From positions 261,684 to 325,683 of the forward strand of contig NW_020312004.1 in assembly GCF_003144115.1 (NCBI RefSeq): a stretch of 64,000 nt of DNA, given 5' to 3'. Both the position numbers and the translations under genes were made by a program. A model generated the notes under the pieces. The model saw only the letters and a program-made list of their open reading frames with translations. It had not been told where the DNA came from and made no database searches. Source of the DNA: Tilletiopsis washingtonensis (lineage: Eukaryota; Basidiomycota; Exobasidiomycetes; Entylomatales). This document shows, piece after piece, positions 43,409-54,313 of this stretch (its first letter is position 1; the number at the start of each line of letters is the position of its first letter).

Positions 43409-46338
43409 ATGGACGACGACGGCCTGCTCCTCAACTTCGCCGCGCCCGCCGCCGCCGGGCCCTCGCGCCCGCGCGCCGCCAAGGGCACGCCGCACCAGCG
43501 CGCCCAGGCGCAGCGTGCGGCGCGCGCCAGCCAGAGTGGCGCCGCTGCCGCCCAGCCTCGCGCCGATGCCTCTTCCTCGGCCACAGCAGCGGCAGCACCA
43601 GCACAGCGCAGAGCGCCCACTGCCGCTGCGCCGTCTGCCGCTCCTGCTGCGCCAGCTCCGCCACGCCCCCGGCAGAGCGGCGCGGGCACGCACGAGGCCA
43701 GAAGCACGCCGCGGGCGCAGCACGCGGCCTCGAGCGCACAGGCAGAGGCTGCGGCGGTGGCACAGGCCATCGAGGCAGCGCAGGCCAAGGGCCGGCACAA
43801 GCCCGCCAAGGCGGCTGCTGCCAAAGCCAGCGGCAGCGGCAGCGGCACTGGCAGCGCAGGTGCTTCTACAGCGCCCGCAAGGCCGCCGCCCGCCGGCGTC
43901 ATCTCCTCGCTCTTCACCGGCGCCGCCAGTGCCGCTCCCGTCAAGGCCACGCCTGCTGCGCCAGCCGCGCAGCCCACGAATGCGCCTCTCGACACTTCCT
44001 CCTTCGCCTCCATCGGCCTTGATGCGCTGCTCGTGGCGCATCTCGCCGGACGCATGGGCATTGGCTCTGCTCCGACGTCGATCCAACGCGCCGCCTTGCC
44101 GCTTCTCATGGCCCCTTGCGCACGCGGCGCTCAGCGAGATGTCCTCATCCACGCCCAGACGGGCTCGGGAAAGACGCTTGCCTATCTGCTGCCCATCTTG
44201 CAGAGCCTGCTGCCGCTCTGCACCGACGCCGCCTCGTGGATCGACCGCAGTGTGGGCACGCTGGCCATCATTCTTGCCCCGACGCGAGAGCTGGCGCGCC
44301 AGATCTACGAGGTGGCAGAGAAGCTGGTGCAGCTGCATCTGAGTCCGCGACAGCGCGAGGCCATTGCGGCGGCGGAAGAGGCGGCGCAGAAGCAAGACGA
44401 GGAGGCATCGGATGAGGAGGAGACGCCCAGGCGCACACGCTGGCTGGTCCCCGGCTTGCTCTCCGGCGGCTCCACGCGCAATCACGAGAAGAGCAAGCTG
44501 CGCAAAGGCCTCCCCATCATCGTCGCTACGCCTGGCCGCCTGCTCGATCATCTGCAAAACACCACCTCGCTCGATGCGGGCAAGCTGCAGTGGCTGGTCC
44601 TCGACGAGGCGGATCGGCTGCTCGAGATGGGCTTCCGCGAGACGCTGGACGGCATCTTGAAGGCGCTCGAGGGAAGGAGACGCATGTCGAAGGAGACGGC
44701 AAGAGAGGCGATGCGGGAGAAGGGAGCCGAGGAGACCGACGAGACGGCCGATGGCATGGGCATCGAGTGGTGGAAGCATCCGAGACGGACGGTGCTCTGC
44801 TCCGCTACGCTGGATGAGAATGTGCAGGTGCTCGCTGGCAGCGCACTCGTGCAGCCCGTTGTTGTGCGCGCTCTGCCCGAGGAGGACAGGAAGCAGCAGC
44901 AGCAGCAAGCGCGCGCGAGAGACGCAGAGGCAGAGGCCCAGCCTGCAGTGACTGGCGAGAAAGACGTCAAGCTCAAAGCTGCGTCTCCCTCTGAAGCGCC
45001 CGTCGTTGCGCGCACGAACCTCGCCGCGCCAGCGCAGCTGCGGCAGCACTTCGTCGTCGTGCCGACCAAGCAACGCCTCGTCGTCCTGCTTGCGCTTCTG
45101 CGCCAAGCCGTCTCTCGCTCCAGCGACTCTTCGCCGAAAGCACGCCGCGTCATCGTCTTCATCTCCTGCACCGACGCCGTCGACTTTTTCTGGCGCGCCA
45201 TGGGCGGGGCAAAGATGAGCGACGCAGAAGAGCCAAAGGAGGACGGCAGTGGCGAGGAGAAGCAGGCGGTCGCTCAGTCGTGCGAGGTCATTCCCTCGGC
45301 GCCTATCTTTCGACTGCATGGCTCCATGACGCAGTCGGAGCGCATTGCCTCGCTGCGGGCCTTCTCCAAGGCTGCGCCCGAGGCAGGAGGCGCCGCCATC
45401 TTGCTCTGCACGTCCGTTGCTGCGCGCGGCCTGGATCTGCCCGACGTCAGCTGCGTCGTGCAGCTCGACGCGCCCACCGAGGGCGGCGTCGACGAGTACC
45501 TGCATCGCGTCGGCCGCACAGCTCGAGTAGGCCGAGAGGGCCAGAGTTGGATCATGCTGCTGCCGCACGAGCGAGAGGCGGCGACGCGCCTCGAAAGGGC
45601 AATGAGCGGCCAGCAAGATGGCACTCCTCGCCTGCATGAGGTCGACGCGAGACAGGTGCTCAGGCACGGCTTTGGCGGTGGAGCGGCAGAGTACGAAGCA
45701 AGAGCGACGGATGCTCAGCTGGCGTTTGAGAGATGGGTGCTGCGCAGTGACGAGGTGAGTTCTTGCGTGTCCTTGCGCTTCCATCATGCCCCCGCTTCCA
45801 GCCGGCTCATCTCTTCACCTCCCTCCAGGCATCGGGCCTGGCACGGCGAGCATACCTCTCTCACATTCGCGCCTACGCCACGCATCCGGCCGCCGAGAAG
45901 GATCTCTTCTCCGTCTCTGCGCTCCAGCTTGGCCATCTGGCCAAGGCGTTTGCCCTGCGCGAAGCTCCGGCGGCCATCAAGGCCAATGCGCGAGCCGCAG
46001 GCGGCGGCGCAGGCAAGCAGGGCGACCGGCACGAGAAGCGCAAGGCTGCGTTTGATGCCGACGAAGAGCGGCGCGCCAGGCGCAAGGCGAAACGCATGGC
46101 TGCCGAGCCACACTCGACTGCGACGCGCGAGGAGCACGACGCCGAGGACGATGACAGTCTGGCGGCCATCGCTACGTATGCGGCCAAGCGTGCGGCAGAA
46201 AAGGCAGGCGGCAAGAACAAGGCGGACAAGACGGACGCCGAGGCGAGAATGTACGCCAAGGTCAGAGCGATGGGCCGCGCGACGCGCAAGGGAGGCGTGC
46301 TGGCCGCTCATGGAGCAGACGAGTTCCAGATCGGCTGA
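43409..46338 (+). CDS. DBP7: DEAD-box RNA helicase Dbp7 (DDX31), 951 aa
   Basis: Exons are 43409-45754 and 45829-46338 with a 74-nt intron. Dbp7 is a nucleolar ATP-dependent helicase of early pre-60S assembly. It opens [10 protein letters not shown], the Dbp7-type start, followed by ~230 Ala/Pro-rich residues. Helicase motifs are in order: AQTGSGKT (about 249-256), PTRELARQ (about 290), [26 protein letters not shown] (about 397), CSATLD (about 465), [12 protein letters not shown] (about 667) and [13 protein letters not shown] (about 700). The block [18 protein letters not shown] before motif Ib and the end [12 protein letters not shown]...[19 protein letters not shown] are characteristic of Dbp7. 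Acidic insertions between motifs are typical of this subfamily. Its stop codon lies 30 bp from that of the convergent CTR9. Confidence 0.95.
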
Positions 46339-46368
46339 GCTGGCCTAATGCAACTTGATTGCGCAAGA

Positions 46369-49300
46369 TCAGATCTCCTCGTCACTGTGTGGGCAAGACT
46401 AGTCAGCGTCTGCGCCGCGGAGAGAAGGGCGGGAGGGCGACTCACCTATCGATCAGATCCTCCTCCCTAGCCATCCGGAGCGTCTTCTTCTTCTTGCGCA
46501 CCGGGCCCTCGTCACTCTCCTCTGCCGCCTCTCCCTCTCCCTCCTCGCTTCTCGCTCTCTCACTCTTGCGCCCCTTCTTTTTCTTCTTGCCTCCGCCCGC
46601 CGCCGCTGCCGCCGCCGCCGCTTTGGCCTTCTGCCTTTGCTCCTTGCGCTCTCTCTTCTCCTCGCGCCTCTGGCTCTTCTCGGCTCGGCGACGTTCCTTC
46701 TCCTCTCTCGTCTCTTGCGGGGCATCCTCGTCGTCGTCGTCGTCGTCATCGTCGATGCCTTCGTCGTCGTACTCGCCCGCATCCTCGCTCTCCGACGTCG
46801 CAATGACACTCGAGTCGTCCGTCGTCTTCTTCTTCTTGCGTCCGCCGCCGCCGCCGCCGCCGCCCGTGCCGCTCTTGCGCACCTTGGGCGCCTTGGTCTC
46901 TTCAGGCGGCGCCTCCCACACCTTGACCTGCGCACGCGCCTGCTTGCGCGCCTCGGCGAGTGCTTCTGCCTCCTCGGCAGCCCTGGCAGCGGCCTCGAGG
47001 CGCACTCGTTCCTTCTCCTCCTCAATCTCGCGCTTGCGCGCCGCGACCTGTTCTCTCGCCGTGCGCATGCGTTCCTCGTGCTCCTGCTGTTCGGCGAGAT
47101 GCTGCGGCGCCGTGCGCAGCAGCGACGTCTCGGCGTACTGGTGGCGCTGCTCCACGACCTCGGCGGTGATGTACGAGAGGCGGTTCTCGCGCGCATCAGG
47201 CGTGAGCTCGAGGAAGGTGGCCTGCGCATCTTGCACGCCCCGCACCGCCTCTTCCAGCTGCGTCAAGGTGCGCGCCTCGAGAGGCAGCTCAAACAGCAGC
47301 TGCAGCGCCTTCTGGCGCGTGACGGCCATGTTGTAGCGCACATACTTGCTCTCCGTCGCCCCGTGCGGCGTGCTGCGCTGCGAGAGCAGCTCGAGGGCCT
47401 CGGTGAGATGGCCGAGCGACGTGGCGAGATGCGTGTAGGACTTCTTGCGCAGGCCGAGTGCGTACAGGGCGCGAGCAGTGTACTGCAGGATCGAGACTTG
47501 GGGACCGCTGATCTGGCCCTGCCGATACGCTGCCGCTTCGTACTGGGATGCGGGGCATGCGTCAGCATGGTGCGCGGATGCCTCGAGGCAGCTGAACACT
47601 CACCATCTTGAAGGAGGCATCAAAGTCTTCGCGCAGCATGAGCGCGTGTCCCATGCAGATCTGCACGCTGCCATCCTCGCGCACATCCTTGACTCTCGTG
47701 AGCAACGAGAGAGCCGCATCTGCGCCCGCCTTCCTCCTCTGCTCTCCCTCTGCGCTGTTCGCCAGCTCGTGCAGCACGCCCTCGGCGGCGAGAATGGCCA
47801 GCGCCTGTGCTGCAAACGCGCATGCCGAGTCGGCACTGAGGGCACGATCGAGCAGCTCGATGGCGCGCGAAAAGGCCTTTGCTCTGAGCTTGCGATGCTC
47901 GGGACCCGGCTTGGTCTGGTGCGCCAAATGGTAGTACGTCCATCCCAGCGCGGCGAGCGTGTAGGAGTCCAGACGCGCCTGATCGCGAATCGCGTGTGCG
48001 GCCGCGGCTCCGCCAAAGAGACTCGGACCCTGGCCATCGGGCCCGACGAAGAGCTGGCCGATGAGCTCCTTGATGCCCTCCCACGGCGGCGGCGACGGCG
48101 ACGCAGGCAGCTCGCCGGCGAGGAAGCAGACGTACGTCATGCGCGTGTCGAAGTGGCTGGGATCGGACGCGAGGGCCTCCTTGAGAAGCGCATCTGCGGC
48201 GCGCGTCGCCTCCTTGTCGCCGCCTCGCACCGAGGCAGTCAGAAGCGCCAGGCGCACTTTGGCATCGACATACTCTGCGTGCGCCTGCAGGACCGCTTCG
48301 TACGCCTGCCGAGCCTCGGCAGTCGAGCCGGCACTCTCGAGGATGCGGCCCAGATTGTAGAGCGTCGTCGTCTTTTCTGCATCCAGGAACGTTGCCTTGG
48401 GCACCGAGAGCTGCGCTTCGGCTTGACGAGCGGCGCCCAGCGCAGCTTGAAGGTGCGAAGCAGCGGCGCCAAGGATGCTCTCGCGCTGCGCTGCATCGCC
48501 AACCTCGGCGCCACGCAGGCCATGCAGTGCGCCAATGTTGTTGCGCAGACGCACGAGAAGTTCCGCATCATCGCCTCCCGTCGTCGTCGACGTTCGACTC
48601 GTGGCAGCGCGCAGAGCAGCCGCATACGCAGTAGCTGCACGAGCCAGATTGGGGCGCGTGCCACTTTGCCACAACTCAGCGAGCTGGACATGAGCAAGTG
48701 GCTCGTCGCCAAGCGCAGCAATGGCCTCGAGCGACTTGCGCGACAGACGTTCGCCCGCCAGTGCCGAGCGCGCAAGCACTGTAGCTGCCTCCTCCTTGAC
48801 TTCTTCGTGCGTCTCTCCGTCGGCATCATACTCATCTCGCCCTCTTGCTCCTCGCACGGCGGTGCGCGCCGCGTCGATGGAGCGCAACGTGCGCTCCAAC
48901 AGTGGTCTTGCGCGCTCCCGATCGGCTTCGCGCTCGAGCGCCGTGGCTCCCGGATGAGAAATGGCACGCAGACAAGCGAGAAGGAGCGCCGGCTCGAGCG
49001 TTGCACTTGCCTTGGCGCTTGCTCCCGGTCTTGCCAGCAGCTCATCGAGCGCCACGATGGCGCCCAGACTCTCGCCTCGCGCCACTTGCATCTGCGCAAG
49101 ACTGAGCGTCGCGAGCGCCAGGCCGGCAGGCAGCTCGCTGCTTGCTCCTTCGCCCGGCGCCGAACGCGAGAGAGACTCAATGGCCATGCCATAGTATCTC
49201 TGGGCCGAACTGCGCAGCTCGAGCGCGTCGACGTCGCCCACGCGGTCCGAGCCCAGGGGATCTTCCAGCGCAAAGGCGAGATGTGCGGCGCGGGCAAAGA

Positions 49301-50459
49301 GGAGCTGAGCCTGCGTGGCGGCCGATCGCGAGTCGGCTCGCTGCAACGCATGTTCGCCGAGCTTCAAGGCACGTGCAAACTCGCCCTTGGCCCACGCTGC
49401 CCCTCGAGTCGGAGCCTCGGCAGAGGCACGGGTTATGATGTGGTCGGCCAAGGCGCATGCGGTCATGGCGATGTTCTTGTCGCTCGCCCACGCACGCTGG
49501 ATGTTGGCGATGCCCTCTGCGTACAGCGCCGCACGCGCTGCTTCTTCATCGCGGCCAAGAGGAGCCTCGAGCGCCTTGGCGGAGTGCAGCGCTGCAAGGC
49601 CGAGAAGCAGCGCGGGCGCAGCTGCAGATGGATCGAGTGCCGCGGCTCGAGCCCATGCTCGACGAGCATCGGCGGGCCGGTTGAGACCCCAGAGTGCCAG
49701 ACCCATGCCGACGCGCGGATCAGGCCCTACCCACGGCAGCCACTTGAGCTGCGAGCTCGGTGCGCCGTCGTCGCCCTGCGCCTCCTCCTCGGTGGCCGCC
49801 TGCTTTGCGCGCGCGTCCTGCGCGAGCGCCAGCGAGAGCACTTGCTGGTAGAGCCTGAGTGCGGGAGCGTATGCGCGCCGACGAAGCAGACAGCATGCCT
49901 TTCCGAGCAGGGCGACGGGATGCTCGGCGCGTCCCTTGAGCGCAAGCACCTGCTCAAAGAGGCGATCTGCCTCGTCGTTGCGTCCCGCGCTCGCCGCCAG
50001 GAGTGCGCGCGAGAGGAGCGCGCCGACCTGCAGCGGCGCCTTGGCATCGCCGCCATTGGCGCGTGCGGCGAGCTCGAGTGCGGCGGCGGCCGCCTTGAGA
50101 TGCACGTCTTTCGTCTGCAGCTCGGGCGGCAGGAGCTGGAAGCGCGCGTCGTGCAGCTTCGTCTTGGGCGCCGCGGGCGCGGCGGCGAGATGCGTGGCGG
50201 CGAGCATGGCGTGCAGATGCTGCTGCTCGGCGGGGCGGCGCTGCATGGCGGCGAGGCCGCGCGTGAGGAGGGCGTGGGCGTCGGCGGCGCGCCGGTGGCG
50301 CAGGAGATGCGAGGCGATCTGCGTCCAGTAGTGCGCGGGCGGCAGCTCCTCCTCGAGCAGGTACATGACCTCATCCTCGAACGGCGGCAGCGGGTCGAGC
50401 GAGATGGGAATCTCGCTGTCGCCGCCGACGAGCACGAGGAGCTGGGCGTGCGACGCCAT
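46369..50459 (-). CDS. CTR9: Ctr9, TPR scaffold subunit of the PAF1 transcription elongation complex, 1322 aa
   Basis: Minus-strand exons are 50459-47604, 47542-46446 and a 16-nt last exon 46384-46369. The N-terminus MASHAQLLVLVGGDSEIPISLDPLPPFEDEVMYLLEEELPPAHYW is typical of Ctr9. About 15-20 TPR-like helical repeats follow through residue ~1050 (LLGKACCLLRRRAYAPALRLYQQVL, VGMGLALWGLNRPADARRAWARA, TLYNLGRILESAGSTAEARQAYEAVL, YTLAALGWTYYHLAHQT). A charged helix (about 1070-1180) and Lys/Glu/Asp-rich low complexity close the protein. The unspliced frame ends LIDR-stop; joining the 16-nt exon across a 61-nt intron gives LIDSDEEI, a typical acidic Ctr9 end. The ATG at 50459 was chosen over upstream in-frame codons because the family begins there. 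It is divergent from the RWD gene over 219 bp. Confidence 0.94.
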
Positions 50460-50678
50460 TGCTGTTCGGCGAGAGGGTGGTGGTGGTGGTGCGATGCAAG
50501 GCGCGAGCGCGAAGCACCTGGCAAGGCGAGCCGCCGCGCGGTGCTTGCCGCACGAGAGCGTTGTGCGCGCGCGCGCGCCGTGCCCAAGGCAGCCTCCTCC
50601 TCGACAGCGAGCTGCGAGCTGCGAGCCTTGCTTCACGCTTGCGTCCTCCCCACGCATCACCCACAACCGCCGCCAAGC

Positions 50679-51998
50679 ATGGCCCCCGCCGGCACACTGC
50701 TCTCGCCCGAAGACCTGCAGCAGACACTCGGCACGCTCGAAGTGCTGCTCTCGCTCTTCGCCGAGCCCGACTCGGCCTCCTCCTCCTCCGCGGCCGTGTC
50801 GCCGGAGCTGCTCTCCTCCTCGGCCGCCTCGGCCGCACGCGATGTGGCCGCCTTTCTCACTCTGCCGCTGGCCGAGCTGCAGCTGCCCAGCTCCGCCGCG
50901 CTCAAGGCGCGCATCCCCGCTGCACTGCCCCTCTGCCTCTCGCTCGATCCACTGCGCGGCCAGCGCCGCGCCCGCGAGCCATGCCTGCTCCTCACGCTCG
51001 ACGTCGAGCTACCGCTGCGCGCCCGCGGCACAGAGGCGCGCTCCACGCGGCCGCGCATGACGCTGCGCCAGGCCGAGTGGATGAGCAGAGCAGTGCATGC
51101 CGAGCTCTGCTCCATTGCTGCCCTTGCGCCGCCGCCGCCGCCGCCGCGCGAGGCAAAGGAGGGCACGGCGGAGGAGGGAGAGCACGACGAGGACGCAGCC
51201 AGTCTGGTGCTCGCGGCGACAGAGGAGCTCTCCGAGCTCGCCGTGCCGCATCTCGAAGCTGCCGCACTCGCCTTCTCTCTCTCCGCCGCCGCATCCCTAG
51301 CCGCATCTTCAACTCCCTCCGCCGTGCCACTCTCATCCTCAGTCTTGCGCACCTGGCATCTCTTCCCTTCTCTCTCCACGCCTGCCAAACGGGACGATCT
51401 CGTCGCCTATGCCTCGCTCCATTCGCACTCGCCCGTCGCTTCCCGCTCCGGCTCCGACGGCGAGGCGCAACAAGCGCAGCCTCTGACGGGCTTCGTCCTG
51501 GCGGGCAAGCCTGGCCTCGTCGTTCTCGAAGCTGCGCTTCCGCCGCGCGCCTGCGATGCAGATGTGCTGCGCGCCAGCAACGCGATTGATGCGTATTGGG
51601 CAGACATCAAGAGCCGCAGCTGGAGGGACATTCCCAGCGGCCACAAAAAGGTGAGAGGAACGCCAGCCCGGGGGGGAGTTTGCATGGTTGCGACTCTCTT
51701 CTGTAGCCTGCGCGCCAGATTGAGCGAGCCTGCGTTCGCTGATTTAGCATCGCTTCAACGCCCGTGCTGGCAGGTCTCGGAGCGTCTGCGCGAAGCCAAC
51801 GTCGCACGCATCTTCCATGCGATGCGGGAAATGACGGAACGGCCGGAGGTGGGCGGGCCAGAGGCACGCAAGGGCACCTGGAGTCATCGCAATGACCTCG
51901 GCGCGCTCGAGGCTTGGCTGGAGACGCTGGGCCTGGGCGGACGCATGCGCGACGTGCTTGGCATGGGCCATGAATGGACGGCGCACGCGAGTGCGTAG
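50679..51998 (+). CDS. RWD-domain protein with C-terminal DUF1115/Prp3_C-like domain, 398 aa
   Basis: Exons are 50679-51650 and 51774-51998. The N-terminal part (PEDLQQTLGTLEVLLSLFAEP ... LLLTLDVELPLRA ... LRQAEWMSRAV) fits an RWD fold: an N-terminal helix, strands, and a C-terminal helix pair. After an acidic Ala-rich linker comes TWHLFPSLSTPAKRDDLV and FVLAGKPGLVVLEA, then AIDAYWADIKSRSWRDIPSGHKKVSERL. This is the pattern of the domain that follows RWD in RWDD2-type proteins (known as DUF1115 / Prp3 C-terminal). Function in fungi is not established. The intron (51651-51773, gtgaga...cag) is 123 nt, a multiple of three, and contains no in-frame stop, so the unspliced frame is also open. The spliced model is preferred because the intron encodes nothing conserved and has a G run. 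Confidence 0.8.
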   Translation: MAPAGTLLSPEDLQQTLGTLEVLLSLFAEPDSASSSSAAVSPELLSSSAASAARDVAAFLTLPLAELQLPSSAALKARIPAALPLCLSLDPLRGQRRAREPCLLLTLDVELPLRARGTEARSTRPRMTLRQAEWMSRAVHAELCSIAALAPPPPPPREAKEGTAEEGEHDEDAASLVLAATEELSELAVPHLEAAALAFSLSAAASLAASSTPSAVPLSSSVLRTWHLFPSLSTPAKRDDLVAYASLHSHSPVASRSGSDGEAQQAQPLTGFVLAGKPGLVVLEAALPPRACDADVLRASNAIDAYWADIKSRSWRDIPSGHKKVRGTPARGGVCMVATLFCSLRARLSEPAFADLASLQRPCWQVSERLREANVARIFHAMREMTERPEVGGPEARKGTWSHRNDLGALEAWLETLGLGGRMRDVLGMGHEWTAHASA

Positions 51999-52033
51999 CC
52001 CGGCGCAGCGACATGGACATACATAGATCGATA

Positions 52034-52045
52034 CCCCCCCCCCCC
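52034..52045. repeat. Poly-C tract (12 C) between convergent RWD and YPQ1 genes
   Basis: A run of 12 C lies 36 nt downstream of the RWD stop, in the 209-bp convergent spacer. It is the only long C run on the plus strand. Confidence 0.8.
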
Positions 52046-52207
52046 GCCAGCATCGGGCTTGGCGGTGCGACTGCACCTGCAATCAAGCAACCTGTGTCCC
52101 TCTGTGTGTGTGTGCGCGCCACGCATGCCTCTCTCGTGGGAGTGTCTATCTCATTCCTCCTCTGCAAACCCTGCCATTCCCTTCCTCCCCCCTTGCCTGC
52201 TCTTCGC

Positions 52208-53942
52208 TCAAGGCGCAGAAGGCATGCCCGCCGTCGCCGTCGCCGTGGCGCCGCTCGTCGGCACCGCAGTCTGCGCCGCGCTGGGCGGCGCCACGCCGCC
52301 ATTGGCGCGTGCCTCGGCCGCCGCCAGCCGGTCGGCCTCGCGCGCGCCGCGATAGAGGAAGAACTGCGCCAGCACGCCAAAGTCCAACAGCACCGTGCCT
52401 GCGGGTTGCCGAGCCCGAGACGAGGAGCGAGCGTCAGCGAGAGGCCCGGGGAAGGAAGGGGGGAAGGGGAAGGGAAGGACGCACCGAGAGACCCGACAAT
52501 CCAAGAGGCATTCTCGATGAGATAGTCTCGGTCTGTGCTCTTGAGCACGATGGAGAGGACGTATGTGAGGTTCTGTTTCGCAGGAGCAAAGCGCGGGAGG
52601 GGCGGAGAAATGGGCAAGCGCGTCAGCAAGATTGTCTCCCGACCGCCTGGAATGGCAAGGAGAGAGAGAGGAGAGTGGGGATGGGGTGAGGGTGGGGGGG
52701 GGCGTAGAAGGGGGGTTAGAGCTGAGAAAGGGCAACAACTCACGCCGCCAACGGCAAAGAGGAACAGCGAAAAGGAGAGGCCCTCGCAGTGCGTCTCGAC
52801 GTTCTTGAACAGTTGAGGAATGCGCGATGAGACTGTGCGCGCGCGCGTGTGCAAGCGCCGGTCCTGGGTCAGCAGTCTTGCCTTGTGCAACGTCCAGTGT
52901 GTGCCTGACCCTCTCAGCGAACGCCGAAGGGCAAGAGAGAGGGGCGAACGGGAGTATGCCCTTTCCCCCTGCCTCTCACGCCGAGTCCCCAGCCTTCGAA
53001 CAAGGCTGCGTGCCCATCTTTCTCTCTCTCTCTCTCGGCCCGCGCTCTAGGAATCTCACTCACGATAGAGCGCGGCACTAGCCCATCCCGAGATTTGCGC
53101 GTCCCACTTCCACTCTCCGCTCGGCGCGCTCGGCGGCGGCTTGTTCCCGGTGTGTTTCGAGCCCTGATACTCGCTCACCGCCCACGCGGCGACGCCGGCA
53201 CCGACGACGAGGCCAAAGGCGGCCATGTACTTGAGCGCCTCGAGGCGCCAGTCGGAGCGCGGCTCGGGCGACTTGGGCGGCACGGAAATGTGCGAGGCCG
53301 AGGCGCCGCCGGGGGCGGAGATGGCAGAGCTGTTGGCAGCGCCGCCCGAAGAGGAGGGCGGGAGAAGAGACGTCGACTCGCTTGCGACGGCAGAGGGGTG
53401 GTAGTAGTCCCAGTAACGACGGTAGTAGTAGTACTACGGTGACCCGGGACGTGAGCGGTGAAGACCGGAGAGGGAGGAGAGAGGGAGAGACGTACCTGCC
53501 AGATGAGCACCACGTCGCAGAGACAGTAGTAGCCCGCCAGCACGATCTGGGGCGGGGCCACGCTCGGTCAGCACTACAGCAGCAACTTTTCCCTCCCGTC
53601 TGACAGCCACTAAGCTCCGGCGACCTCCGAGCTGGACACTCACCATGGTGGGCAGCAGATGCAGCCTCATCGCTCCAATCATGTTGAGTGCGTCGCCGGC
53701 GAGCCAGAGGTAGACGAAGAGAATGCTGAGGCCCTCGCCCGACTTGTTGATGTGGTTCTCGAGCAGTTGACTCCAGGAGGGCCAGATCTTTGTGTCAGAG
53801 TGGAATCAGTATAGCGAAGGATGCGGGGGAGAGCTCACGGCGAATAGACGATCACCTTTTGACGACGTGCAGGAGGCACAGACACGAGAGATGCGCAGGA
53901 AGGATCTGCGAGTCAGCCGAGGGCTGCTGCGGGTCGCTTGTC

Positions 53943-53978
<36 letters not shown>

Positions 53979-54313
53979 GGCACTGGCTTCTGTTCTTGAA
54001 GAGTGCCCGAGGCGCAGCATTGGCGCCACGACGCGCCTTGCCCCTCCTTGCCCTCGGGGGTCCCTCTCCTCGTTGCCTGTCCTCTCCGCCCGCCAGGCTG
54101 CTGCCCCACGCCAACACTCACCCAGCAAGCGACGCTGATCCAGCCGACAATGCTGCTCCACTCGTCGTTGCTCAGCGGCGCCCCTGCACCGCCGCTCGGC
54201 GGCTTTGTCACGCTCACGAGGCCGAGCGGCGCAGCTTGCGACGAGCTGCAGGCGGCGACGAGCAGCAGGCCGAGCGCGAGCGCCCGCGGCAGGGCGTAGG
54301 CGCTGAGAGCCAT
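52208..54313 (-). CDS. YPQ1: Vacuolar basic amino-acid transporter of the PQ-loop family (Ypq1/PQLC2 type), 374 aa
   Basis: Eight minus-strand exons: 54313-54122, 53855-53839, 53770-53644, 53546-53496, 53433-53064, 52832-52744, 52572-52485 and 52398-52208; the sum is divisible by three. The family exports cationic amino acids across the vacuolar/lysosomal membrane with seven helices and two PQ motifs. A signal-like N-terminus (residues 1-32) is followed by WSSIVGWISVACW. A 17-nt exon encodes VIVYS plus two bases of Pro70, and exon 3 supplies the rest, giving the first PQ motif SPQLLENH. GEGLSILFVYLWLAGDALN, IVLAGYYCLCDVVLIWQ and a YYYYRR loop with ~60 Ser/Pro residues come next. The second motif is SSRIPQLFKN, then EGLSFSLFLFAVGGNLTYVLSIVL and NASWIVGSLGTVLLDFGVLAQFFLY. 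The start at 54313 gives MALSAYALPRALALG. The acceptor of intron 2 at 53771 restores both frame and PQ. Confidence 0.92.
53944..53977. repeat. (TGC)n trinucleotide microsatellite, about 11 units
   Basis: A perfect TGC run of 34 nt (CAG-type on the coding strand) lies in intron 1 of the Ypq1-like gene, the longest intron of that gene (266 nt). It is noncoding and likely length-polymorphic. Confidence 0.85.

Noticed and set aside
47445-51998. Very long open frame (over 4.5 kb) on the plus strand
   Set aside because: Only its end (50679-51650 and 51774-51998) is the RWD gene. The rest is antisense to CTR9, whose TPR protein is unmistakable; GC-rich codon use removes stops from the opposite strand.
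53785-53838. Alternative acceptor (caaag) for intron 2 of the Ypq1-like gene
   Set aside because: Joining there gives the wrong frame after the 17-nt exon and destroys the PQ motif; the acceptor at 53771 restores both.
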